This document shows positions 45,865 through 55,596 of a DNA stretch of 64,000 bases, piece after piece (position 1 is the first letter of the stretch; the number at the start of each line of letters is the position of its first letter). The position numbers were made by a program, and so were the translations under genes. Source of the DNA: Paragorgia papillata (lineage: Eukaryota > Cnidaria > Anthozoa > Scleralcyonacea > Coralliidae); NCBI GenBank assembly GCA_035771165.1, contig JAWNZC010000222.1, positions 186,001 to 250,000 on the forward strand, written 5' to 3'. The notes below the pieces were generated by a model. That model ran no database searches. It was given only the letters and a program-made list of their open reading frames with translations, and was not told where the DNA came from.

Positions 45865-46415
45865 TGCGCTCCCAACTAAGTTACGCCAGTGAGGTCTGGG
45901 CTCCTCAGTCATATATTACTGATCTAAAATTATTAGAGGGTGTGCAGAGCGTGCCACACGTTTTATTCTTAATTGTAATAGCGATCCTAACGTCCAACCC
46001 AACTATAAGTCACGCTTAATTTCCTTGAGTCTACTCCCTATTTTTTACTGGCTAGAATGCCGTGACCTATGTTTTGTTTATAAATATTTAAACGGTTCAT
46101 ACAATATACAGCTTAGCCAATATGTTTGTATCTCTAGTGGCCGTACAAGAAGCTCTGCTTGTAATCTAAATCTTCGTCCAGTTCACCGTCTTCGTACATC
46201 ACTTTTCAGAGACTCTTTCTTTAATCGTATTGTTCAACTTTGGAATAATTTACAACTTGTAATTCGTGAGTAAGCTACTTTCGCCTCCTTTAAATCTCAA
46301 TTGTATAAACTCTATCACAATAAGTTAAACACTATCTTTGACACAGACAGAGTAAGCACGTGGAAGACAGTATGTCCTAATTGTAGGACTATTGACAGAC
46401 CTTTTTGCTGCTGAG
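45865..46415 (+). mobile_element. Non-LTR retrotransposon RT C-terminus (dead)
   Basis: RSQLSYASEVWAPQ, then LLEGVQ, is followed after a one-base loss near 45948 by RATRFILNCNSDPN, SLLPIFYWLECRDLCFVYKY, RTSLFRDSFFNRIVQLWNNL, a TAA at 46271, and then FASFKSQLYKLYHNKLN and STWKTVCPNCRT. The order and the W-N-L terminal motif are those of CR1/L2-like ORF2 ends. The frameshift and stop make it a pseudogene. Confidence 0.7.
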
Positions 46416-47056
46416 ATTTTTAGGCAAGACGCAGGAATAGCAGGATGCGTCGTTTTCAGTACTTGACGTCGGGATCAGCCCTTTATTACTTTCATTATCC
46501 GTCTATTTCAAACTAAATCGTTTTGATTTCGGGGTAGGGGACTGAGTTCGGCGTCAGGTGCGGATAATGGCGGATAATGGCGGATTCTGTATAGTAGTAA
46601 ATAGCGGACCATTATGTGTATTGTCTTGAATTTATTGATTTATGTACGGGTTTGCCTAGTTGGGACTTCGTGTCCGTTCGCTAGCCCCTTATCATCAAAC
46701 TCATCTTTTACTGTTTGTAATTTATTGTGATCTGTTGTTATTATTGTAGTACTGTATTACTTAGTGAGTTTCATTAAAGCTTCTTTCAACAATGCGATTA
46801 GCGACCGGCGTTTCCTGAGCCAGTGCTCGTTTGGCTTCGAATCAAGATCTTTCTGAAATCTGAGTAGCCTTTTAACTAATGTTTCAAGTGTATTGTTGAC
46901 ATGTTAGGCATAAGTTTATACGCAGAAATCAACTGGTACACTCGTGATTGGTAAATGTTAGACGTCCATGCGACATGCGAATGCGCGTATGGTACCCACT
47001 AGTGTGTTTCTACTGCCTAGCTTATAATAAAGACAACACTATAATATATATATACA
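46416..47056. other. LINE 3' UTR-like and intergenic sequence
   Basis: It probably includes the LINE 3' region to about 46790. GGATAATGGCGGATAATGGCGGAT near 46562 is a short tandem repeat. No gene seen. Confidence 0.4.
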
Positions 47057-47622
47057 TATAATGAAATAAAAGTAACGTGCTGCGTAGGCAGTGTTAAAAC
47101 AACAATCGAAATATATAAGTAAGGTTAGATATACTGCCGAAACAGAGAACGTAGGAGTCTAACGTTTCGAGCGAAGGAATTATAAAGAGCGTTCAGAAAT
47201 CCCATTACTCTGTTACTCAGTAAGACGCTTACCCGAGAGCCTAAATATCGAGCTGGCGTTTAAAAGAGACATGCATGATATATCAATATTTTATATTAGT
47301 AACGCTTTGGAATCAAGATTATTTCACTTTAGATACAGAACGAAAATTACTTACCGTTGACTAAAGAAATTTAAGATAATCTGTGGACCACTGAAACTGC
47401 ATACACTGTATTTCTATAATATGGTCAAGCAAACACCTACATGCAATGATAAAATTAAAAAACAACGTGCTGAGTACGCGGCATTTGGCGTTTTGTCAAA
47501 ACTACTGCTTTTCTACATGTATACGTACAACACATCATTTAAACTATACATCTGAAATGAAAATGCTACCACTTAGGAAGTACATATGACTATGAATTTA
47601 CAACCTTTAGCTCTCCATCTGA

Positions 47623-47693
47623 GCCTCAGTGACTCAATGGTTAGAGCGTCTAACTAGTCATTAGAAGTTGAAGGTTTGAACCCTGTCTGGGGT
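47623..47693 (+). mobile_element. tRNA-Thr-like sequence (SINE head), copy B
   Basis: Nearly identical to 43088-43158, with GTGACTCAATGG in place of GTAACTCAATGG in the A-box region. The anticodon loop CTAGTCA is kept. Same interpretation as copy A. Confidence 0.55.
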
Positions 47694-47917
47694 CTCAGAA
47701 ATATTTTCTGAGTATCTGAGCTTGACGAACGCCAAACATCTGTTACACTACACCAAGCTCGCAAACGTAGCACATGCACTACATGTATACGTACAACTTA
47801 TAATATCTAATATTTTGAAGCACATCTCATTCTCATATACACAAAGTATAAAAGCACTTATGATGAATTTGCAACCTTAGCTTTCTATCCAAATCTCACA
47901 AGACCTTATGATAGACC

Positions 47918-48323
47918 TTAGGCCTGCGCTAAACGTCGCACAATAGACGAATTGAATTCGAATTAACTTCGTCGGTAATGCGACGTAAATGCGACGTCGA
48001 GTTAAACGTCGAATTTCAGTCGAATTTATTTGGTTTTACTTGGACTCCTGGATCCTGAAAACGACTTGTTGAACACATGGCGCCAAATTTTCACAGACAG
48101 AAGAGAAACATTTAATTCGACGCGACGATAATTCGTCGTGTAACTCGAACACGCATTATCGTCGCACTATCCGTCTGACTCAGACGAATTTAATTGCCGA
48201 GACGAATTTAATTTGTGTGTCGGATGTAATCGAGTTATACATCGCAGTTTCGTCGGATAGAATTCAAACAATTAAATTCGTCTGAATTGAATTCGTCTAT
48301 TGTGCGACGTTTAGCGCAAGCCT
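47918..48323. mobile_element. Palindromic MITE (TTAGGCCTGCGC ends), copy B
   Basis: Counterpart of 44491-44884, with a few substitutions and a short extra AATTGCCGAGACGAATTTA segment in one arm. Confidence 0.8.
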
Positions 48324-48339
48324 TACGAGAGAAAAGCAC

Positions 48340-48395
<56 letters not shown>

Positions 48396-48745
48396 AATGA
48401 CGAACACAGAACTATACCTTCAGCCAATGAATCGTTTACTTGATGTCTTGGGGCTTTGTGTTGGTGACTGAATGTTGATCTAAAATACAAAAGGAGAATA
48501 GGGATGGTCTTGTAAGTGAGCAAATGATACTTGAACTTGACGAAGTCTTTCGAAATGATTGATTGGTTCGAACCTGACATAACATATTTATTATCACCCT
48601 TCCTTTAAAGCCCTTCCTTTTTCGACCACTCCTAGTTATATTGTCTTAGCAAATTTCTGTTTGTGTCTCTTAAAATAATCCATTTATATACTGTCTTTTA
48701 ATTGGTAATTGAAATAGTTTTCGTTAAAAAGTGAGCAAATCTTAA

Positions 48746-49606
48746 AGTGCACATGAACGAAAATTAAGTCTGTCTTATTTCAAAGAACACTTAAAATGAT
48801 AGAGTAAAATATTTTGCAGTTTTTCGTTTCCTTGCTTCGTTGTCGAGATATTTCAGTTTGTTTGATATGTAAAGTAAACAACTTGACGTCACATGTGCAT
48901 AATGAGTTATCAGAGAAGGTTATATATTTTTGCTATTATCAAACCAAACTTAATTCGAAGGAAGTATGTGCGTGTGTTTCTCTCAAACGCCAAACATGTA
49001 GAATTTTTAAGTGATTATGTTTGATAATAGCAAAGATATATAACCTTCTCTGATAACTCATTATGCACATGTGACGTCAAGTTGTTTAATTTACATTTCA
49101 AACAAACTGAAATATCTCAAGAACGAAGCAAGGAAACGAAAAACTGCAAAAGATGTTACTCTATCATTTTAAGTATTCTATAATAAGTCTTATAGTAAAC
49201 TTTATTCAAACAACATAAATACCAGATTTGGTATATAAGATACATACATATAACATATAAACTAGACTACGTGTTCAACTATAAACTTTCAAAACTTGTT
49301 AAAACATTAAAACAGTATTTAGCTACCAAAGTCATAATTGTTTTGTCTTGCATAGCAATGACATACATGAAAAGGTCTTGATAGCTAAATTTAGAAAATG
49401 AGTTATTTATTTTACAGAGACTTTCCATAAAATTAACTCTAAGATCGGCGAACTTTGTGTTTCTGCATGACATTAAAAGGTGTTGTTCGTTCCCGATCTC
49501 ATTTAGATCACAATGTTTGCATAATCTTAATCTTTTTTAATCTTCTTTCTTAATCTTTAAGTGTTCTTTCAAATAAAACAAACTTAACTTTCGTTTCATG
49601 TGCACT
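48746..49606. mobile_element. Foldback MITE (AGTGCACATGAACG ends) inserted in copy B
   Basis: AGTGCACATGAACGAAAATTAAG..TATTTCAGTTTGTTTGATATG..GACGTCACATGTGCATAATG on the left is mirrored on the right and ends TTTCGTTTCATGTGCACT. It is in the same family as 36838-37316. The right arm is interrupted at 49175-49562 by a LINE fragment. Confidence 0.8.
49175..49562 (-). mobile_element. LINE 3' fragment nested in the foldback arm
   Basis: This is the reverse complement of the last ~330 bp of the LINE at 43315-44407: the frame MSCRNTKFADLRVNFMESLC is shared. TTTAAGT at 49168-49174 and 49556-49562 is a possible 7-bp target duplication. The foldback arm resumes directly after it (GTTCTTTCAAATAAAACAAAC). 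Confidence 0.75.
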
Positions 49607-49655
49607 GCCTAATCTATCGCCTTCCTTTATATTCAGTAAGTTAATATTAGACATG

Positions 49656-50137
49656 GGCTTTGAAGGTATAAACAGCGGAACTTATTTGACAAGTTTATTA
49701 ATACATGCATCAAATTGACAGACAAACTGGCGCCACACAGGAACACACCCAGATATCCGATGATTGTGGAATTTCCTTTGGCAGAAACCCAATAATATAA
49801 AGCTCTAACTTTGTCTCAAATATTTCAGTAAATAATTTTATGCAATATGAGATATCGGTTACCCAGACTGGCTTTTTCCCAAGTTTATAGACCGCCTTCA
49901 CGCGATGCCGGTACAAACGAATATAAACGGCAGAATATCGTTATGTTCGCACAAAGCGTTTGAATTTACAACAGTTTTGAAAGTGCGTACACGACTGGGG
50001 AACCTTGTGGTGTCCATTCAGTATTACCAAGCCATGCGCTGTTTAAATAGCCACGTTTCGTCAAAAATCAATGGAAACGAAGAGCAATTGAAATCAAAGC
50101 GTAATGCATTCTAAGTTTACAAGTTCAGTCTTTCTGT
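49656..50137. other. Intergenic, no gene seen
   Basis: Opposed short frames at 49710-49916 (minus) and 49905-50114 (plus) have no recognisable motif. Confidence 0.4.
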
Positions 50138-50367
50138 TAAGCCCTAATCAAACGAGAAAGCAAGTCATCGCAAGTTGGCAGTCACGCTATCTCAGCCAGC
50201 CGCTCTGAATAGTTTCCCGAAAATATCATTTACCGTGACAAAGTTAAAACTTGTTTAAAACACTCATGAAACCTTTATTTTGTTAATTTGGGTGTTCGAA
50301 CGACCGCCACAGAAATTCTGTCTGCCAACTTGCGATGACTTGCGTTCTCGTTTCATTAGGGCTTTAA
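50138..50367. mobile_element. 230-bp MITE with 46-bp inverted ends and TTAA
   Basis: TTAAGCCCTAATCAAACGAG..GCAAGTCATCGCAAGTTGGCAG on the left is mirrored by CTGCCAACTTGCGATGACTTGC..CTCGTTTCATTAGGGCTTTAA on the right. The TTAA at both ends is like that of the element at 39347. Confidence 0.8.
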
Positions 50368-51200
50368 GGAACTCGCCTTATTGACTTAGTTATTCGCCAA
50401 TTTCCACTGGCTAGTTATTGGTATAATTGTAAAAACAACAGTTTGTAAGTTCTTACCACCAAAATCAGTAGAGTGGTCGTCAGGTCAGACTGTTAACCCA
50501 CTGTCTTCTGCGAGGTTGGCTTTGAGAGGAAGGAAGACAAGCCTAAAATGCAAAGGAATGTTAATCATGTACGTGTGAATGAAAGAATGCCGTCCGCTTT
50601 ACGGCAAGTTTATTACTCGGGCTACCTGTGCTAGCCGAGTCTAACACAAAATTGTATTATTGTATCATCCCGTCAGGCCTTGCGAAACTGTAAAGGCATG
50701 TTGCGTGCTCGGTTTTTTCCAGTTATTTTGTCTTTGATCGGGTTGAGTTGAGGTGTTTTCCGACGGTATTGGTGAATTCATGAGTAGTTGATCAGTAACG
50801 TTGCTGACAAGGTTTGTCCATGAAGACAGAATAGACGAATTTATTTATACAGACGCGAAAAAATGCCGTGCTGACATCACTCACATCAGTACCTTAGGAA
50901 GTTTGACTTGAGGACAAGAGACACAAGAAAGGGCCACAGTATATCAAAGAACATATACGTGCTGTTTACCTAGTAATGGCTTTCTCCTTGTTTGAATAGC
51001 TTTACTTTTTGCAAGTGACCGAGTTATAGTTGATCAGCCACAGCGGCTGACAATTGTCTTCATCATAAACATGCTTTCAAAGGCTTTACAATGTTTTACA
51101 ACTGCACACGCCGGTGATCGCGGTAGACCTAGTACGTAAAAGATGACGAGCTATTTCAAAACAGGTTGGCCCTGGCCTTGCTGCTTTATAGTCCAACAAC
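50368..51200. other. Intergenic, no gene seen
   Basis: Unique sequence of intermediate GC content without a frame or repeat I can support. A TCATCATAAACATGC segment at 51059 lies close upstream of the satellite. Confidence 0.4.
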
Positions 51201-51302
51201 TGCAAAATGCAAGTTTCGTTATTAAAACTATTCTCAGCAGTTTACCATCTTTTCACTTTGCTCTATCTAAAACACTGCCTACACAGCACTCTAGTTTTTA
51301 CT

Positions 51303-51335
51303 CTGATGAAGGACTCTGCTTGAAATGTCAGTATG
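51303..51335 (+). ncRNA. Best-preserved hammerhead-like core in the satellite
   Basis: CTGATGA (51303-51309), then AGGACTCTGCTT as a short stem II hairpin, then GAAA, TGTC and AGTATG. This copy keeps GAAA; other copies have GAAG. In later copies stem II is GAGC-TCT-GCTC, fully paired. TACT before and AGTA after give a minimal stem I. Stem III is almost absent, as in dimer-acting hammerheads of Penelope-like elements. Structure-based inference only. Confidence 0.35.
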
Positions 51336-51467
51336 TCGCTATTAAAACTATTCTCAGCAGTTTACCAACTTTTCACTTTGCTCTATCTAAAACACTGCTT
51401 ACACAGTACTCTAGTTTTTACTCTGATGAAGGACTCTGCATGCTTGAAGCGTCAGTATTTCGTTATT

Positions 51468-51564
51468 AACTCATTCCAGTCCGAGGGCTTCTCCAGAGGT
51501 GAATAAAATCGTCTGGCGTTAGCCAGAATAAAATACTGAAGACCAATTCGGACAGGAAAGAGTT
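51468..51564. mobile_element. 97-bp MITE (AACTCATTCC..GGAAAGAGTT), copy 1
   Basis: The ends AACTCATTCCAGTCCGAGGG and AATTCGGACAGGAAAGAGTT are inverted, and the centre AAATCGTCTGGCGTTAGCC is followed by AGAATAAAATAC. It splits a satellite unit exactly within CGTTATTAAAAC, leaving TT on both sides. Confidence 0.85.
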
Positions 51565-52175
51565 TTAAAACTATTCTCAGCAGTTTACCATCTTTTCACT
51601 TTGCTTTATCTAAAACACTGCCTACACAACACTCTAGTTTCTACTCTGATGAAGGACTCTGCTTGAAGCGCCAGTATTTCGTTATCAAAACTAATCTCAG
51701 CAGTTTACCATCTTTTCACTTTGCTTTATCTAAAACACTGCCTATACACAGCACTCTAGTTTTTAACTCTGATGAGGAGCTCTGCTCGAAGCGTCAGTAT
51801 TTCGTTATTAAAACTATTCTCACAATCTAAAACACTGTCTACGCAGCGCTCTAGTTTTTAACTCTGATGAAGAGCTCTGCTCGAAGCGTCAGTATTTCGT
51901 TATTAAAACTATTCTCACAATCTAAAACACTGCCTACGCAGCGCTCTAGTTTTTAACTCTGATGAAGAGCTCTGCTCGAAGCGTCAGTATTTCGTTATTA
52001 AAACTATTCTCACAATCTAAAACACTGCCTACACAGCACGCAGTTTTTAACTCTGATGAAGGACTCTGCTCGAAGCGTCATGCAGTATTTCGTTATTAAG
52101 ACTATTCTCAGCAGTTTACCATCTTTTCACTTTGCTCTATCTAAAACACTGCCTACACAGCACTCTAGTTTTTAC

Positions 52176-53234
52176 TCTGATTTATTTTCTATTTACAAGC
52201 TTTGCCACGAGTGGCAGGGAAGTCCCTGCCTCCTCCGCAGGCTCTTATAATTTTTAGGAAAATAATTCGCGTTTGTGAAGCCAGGTAACTAGCGTAGAGC
52301 GCGCGCAATGGTTGATGACACAGAGTGGTTGCTCATTACGGGGTCCCTATATATAATACAAAATGAAACCTACTGGCCAACATCAAGGCGTAAATAGGTA
52401 CTTCTAAGCTAAGACTATAAAACATAAACTAACAGCACATTTTAACAAGAAGACTAGATAGGAGACGGCACGAGTGACATTTTACACAGACGGTTTTAAA
52501 AGTTTGTGAATTTCGACATGCTCTATCTGAAACACTGCTTACGTAACACTATACTTTTTTACTTTACTTAAAATCCATAAGAATACTTACCTTCGTAAAC
52601 AATTTAATGAAGTAAAATCATATATGTTAGTGAAATACACTGTACATGGGCTAGACACAACTGACTCTCTCTAACACAAATTATTGACAAATAGCATATG
52701 GGGTTACTTGGCCGAGATTGGATGAAAGGCAGAAGTGTCAGCTAATTACTGCCAGCAAAATGACAAGGTGTTGACAGAGCGGAAAAGGAATGCCAGATGC
52801 ATTTCTTTAACCCTTATTAATTAGAAATAGTTTACACGATTATGTAGTCTATATTGGTATTTACGAGCGAGCTGTGAACTAGGTACGTGTGGAAGAGCTA
52901 GAGAGATAATCTTGTTACTCGGGCTACTCAGTACTGTGGTAGGATCTATGGCTATGCGCCTATGCCTGATCAATAGTAACCTCCTTTTGTTCGGGAACAA
53001 AAGCCCACAAGACGTCTGCGAAGGAGGCTAGATCAATACTTGGTTATACGATCTTTAGATATTTACTTTGTCGGTAAAGCTGAGTGTTGTAATCTTTACT
53101 CGTTCAGCTTTGTTTTGATCTGTGTTTAGTTATCACAGAGTGAACTGCGATTTGATAGTCTTTCAATCCCGTGCTACTGTTTAACGGCTTTAACGTTTTT
53201 TGACTTTAAATATCGTTTATATAGATTGTGTTTT
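52176..53234. other. Intergenic, no gene seen
   Basis: Unique AT-rich sequence. Small inverted words (TTGTTCGGGAACAA near 52987) are present. No gene recognised. Confidence 0.4.
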
Positions 53235-53331
53235 AACTCATTCCTGTCCGAGGGCTTCCCCAGAGGTGAATAAAATCGTCTGGCCTTAGCCAGAATAAAA
53301 TACTAAAGACCAATTCGGACAGGAAAGAGTT
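53235..53331. mobile_element. 97-bp MITE (AACTCATTCC..), copy 2
   Basis: Same element as 51468-51564, with GGCCTTAGCC in the centre. It starts AACTCATTCCTGTCCGAGGG and ends GGACAGGAAAGAGTT. Confidence 0.85.
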
Positions 53332-53346
53332 AGAGAGATAGTTTAT

Positions 53347-53431
53347 AACTCATTCCTGTCCGAGGGCTTCCCCAGAGGTGAATAAAATCGTCTGGCGTTA
53401 TACTAAAGACCAATTCGGACAGGAAAGAGTT
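53347..53431. mobile_element. 97-bp MITE, copy 3 (12-bp internal deletion)
   Basis: Same ends as copy 2, 15 bp away from it in the same orientation. The segment AGCCAGAATAAAA is lost after GGCGTT. Confidence 0.85.
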
Positions 53432-53680
53432 AACATCGTATCCCTCAACTTTCCAGTAAGGTCGCAGCGCTCGGAACGGCGATTGTTATTGGCTGACAGC
53501 GGCCAATAGAATTTCTCTCAATATGGTCTCCTGGTGTGTCCAGTCGGATAATTTATAGTTTATGCTTCGTCTATTCGCACGTGCTCTGTAGTTTGGTCGG
53601 ACGTGCTCTGCTTTATAGCTGGTTATATCTTTTCCTCTTCGTATCTATAGCTGGTTATCGACGTACTCTGATTAAATTGC

Positions 53681-55140
53681 TCAACCTCTGAAGTTCTTTC
53701 TTATTTTGTCAACGTGTTCTATAAATATTCACTAATGATTACTAACTAATGGACAAGGTAAGTGGTAAATCCGTAAATATATTTGAAGTATGAAGGATGC
53801 TTAGTAAAAACTGCGTCGTTGTTAACGGAAAGCGTCAGAAAATATGGTTGCGCCTAAAAGTTCTTTATAATGATATAAAGGTTATAATGTTCGTCGTTGT
53901 ATATTTGCGCTTCCTATTATTTATAAGGTTCGTCGTTGTATATTTGCGCTTCCTATTGTTTATAATTTGCGCTGCTTATAATGATATAAAGGTTATAAGG
54001 TTCGTCGTTGTATATTTGCGCTTCCTATTATATACAAACATAGCTTGTGCTTCTTCCAAGAGAAGGTTGCGAATAACGAGTTGTGTATTAGTAAAAACTG
54101 CGTCGTTTTGTTAACGGAAAGCGTCAGAAAATTCAATTTGAAAAGTGTGTGGCTCCTGAAAGTTTCTCATTATACTGTATAATGCGTCGTTGTTTGACGT
54201 TGTATGGTTGCGCCTAAAAGTTCTTTATAATGATTTCTAAAATTCATTAATAATTCATGAGGAAAACACAAAGAAAAATCATGAGCGTATCGGATCTATA
54301 TATGTGATATAGACTCGCTCTAAGTTTCTCGCTGGTTTTTAACGGCTGAGATAAGCTTAATTTTCAAAATTACTACGCCAATGAACGTATGAAGTGATTC
54401 TTTTTAGAAGCCATTTAAAAACCTTGCAGTACGGGCTTTATCGGCTCTAAAACACTCGGCTATCGCCTCGTGTTTTATATCCGATAAAGCCCTCCTGCGC
54501 GGTTTATAAATATTACATAAAGGTTGTCGTTGTATATTCGCGCTTCCTATTGTTTATAACTTGCGCTGCTTCCAAGAGAGGGTTGCGAGTTGTGTACGAT
54601 GACAATAATTTTCGTTTAACTCTTCTGGTGGAAGTTGGTTGAATAAAACCAAATAAAACATTCAGTCGACCAGAGTTTCTCTTCATACGGTCTACAATTA
54701 AATTGCTCAACCTCAAATTGCTCAACCTCTGAAGTTCTTTCTTATTTTGTCAACGTGTTCTATAAATATTCACTAATGATTACTAACTAATGGACAAGGT
54801 AAGTGGTAAATCCGTAAATATATTTGAAGTATGAAGGATGCTTAGTAAAAACTGCGTCGTTGTTAACGGAAAGCGTCAGAAAATATGGTTGCGCCTAAAA
54901 GTTCTTTATAATGATATAAAGGTTATAATGTTCGTCGTTGTATATTTGCGCTTCCTATTGTTTATAACTTGCGCTGCTTATAATGATATAAAGGTTATAA
55001 GGTTCGTCGTTGTATATTTGTGCTTCCTATATATAGCTTGGGGTTGCGCCTAAGAGTTCTTCATAATAATATAAAAGTTCGTCGTTGTTACTTGTTGGAC
55101 GTTGTATATTTGCGCTTCCTATTATATACAAACATAGCTT
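53681..55140 (+). repeat. Direct duplication with 1,041-bp offset
   Basis: TCAACCTCTGAAGTTCTTTC at 53681 recurs at 54722, and ACTAATGGACAAGGTAAGTG at about 53746 recurs at 54787. About 280 bp are essentially identical, including GGTTCGTCGTTGTATATTTG words that are themselves tandemly repeated. Each copy includes ATGGACAAG|GTAAGT, a 3-codon potential first exon (53749-53757 and 54790-54798). Confidence 0.85.
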
Positions 55141-55304
55141 GTGCTTCTTCCAAGAGAAGGTGCGAATAACGAGTTGTGTATGATGACAACTATAAACGCA
55201 ACCATAGTTAATATAGCGAACCGGTAAATCCTTGTAACTAGAGACCACAGGAAGTTTGTGCCCGTAATAATTATTTTGATTTAACTCTTCTACGGTTTAT
55301 TTCG

Positions 55305-55533
55305 GAAAATATGTTGTTATTGTCGATTTCAGCTCGCTTTTCAACGCGCGGTTCGGATTTCAGTTCACTTTTCAACGCGCGGTTCGGAAGTTCGTTGTCA
55401 AGTGTCATGTTCGAATGTCCGAGTCGAAAGACTTTCTTCTGATACGATTTCTTTCGGAAAATATGTTGTTATTGATTCTGCAATTCCAAATTACGAAACC
55501 GCGCGTTGAAAACTGAGCTGAAATCGATGATAA
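55305..55533. mobile_element. Foldback element upstream of the KDZ/HMGXB3-like gene
   Basis: TTGTCGATTTCAGCTCGCTTTTCAACGCGCGGTT on the left is mirrored (in pieces) by CCGCGCGTTGAAAACTGAGC and TGAAATCGATGATAATC on the right. TTTCAACGCGCGGTTCGGA is also directly repeated at 55340 and 55370. Confidence 0.6.
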
Positions 55534-55596
55534 TCATCATGCAATTCGAAATTACCAACTGTTCTTTACCTTTATTAAATATGTCGCAATTTATAG

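Larger units (their letters stand above)
47057..49655. repeat. Composite duplicated block, copy B
   Basis: Direct-orientation counterpart of 42521-45800. It lacks the LINE at the TATACACAAAGTATA site and the foldback next to the CA tract, but has a foldback (48746-49606) inserted in GCAAATCTTAACTGCCTAATC, which is uninterrupted in A at 45741-45761. Confidence 0.85.
51219..52175 (+). repeat. Satellite of ~85-120-bp units with hammerhead-like core, about 8 copies
   Basis: Units contain TATTAAAACTATTCTCAGCAG, CTATCTAAAACACTGCCTAC, CACAGCACTCTAGTTTTTA, CTCTGATGAAGGACTCTGCT and GAAGCGTCAGTATTTCG. The CTGATGA word is followed by a small hairpin and GAAA/GAAG then GTC, with TACT before and AGTA after able to pair. 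Start-to-start distance is 120 bp in the first units; middle units lack the CAGCAGTTTACC part. A 97-bp MITE interrupts the array at 51468-51564. Confidence 0.85.

Noticed and set aside
44893..48396. CA/TA tracts as Z-DNA regulatory sites
   Set aside because: Plausible structurally, but nothing in the sequence ties them to a promoter.
48323..48580. Frame with Ile-Tyr and Cys-Val runs
   Set aside because: Translation of (TA)n and (CA)n.
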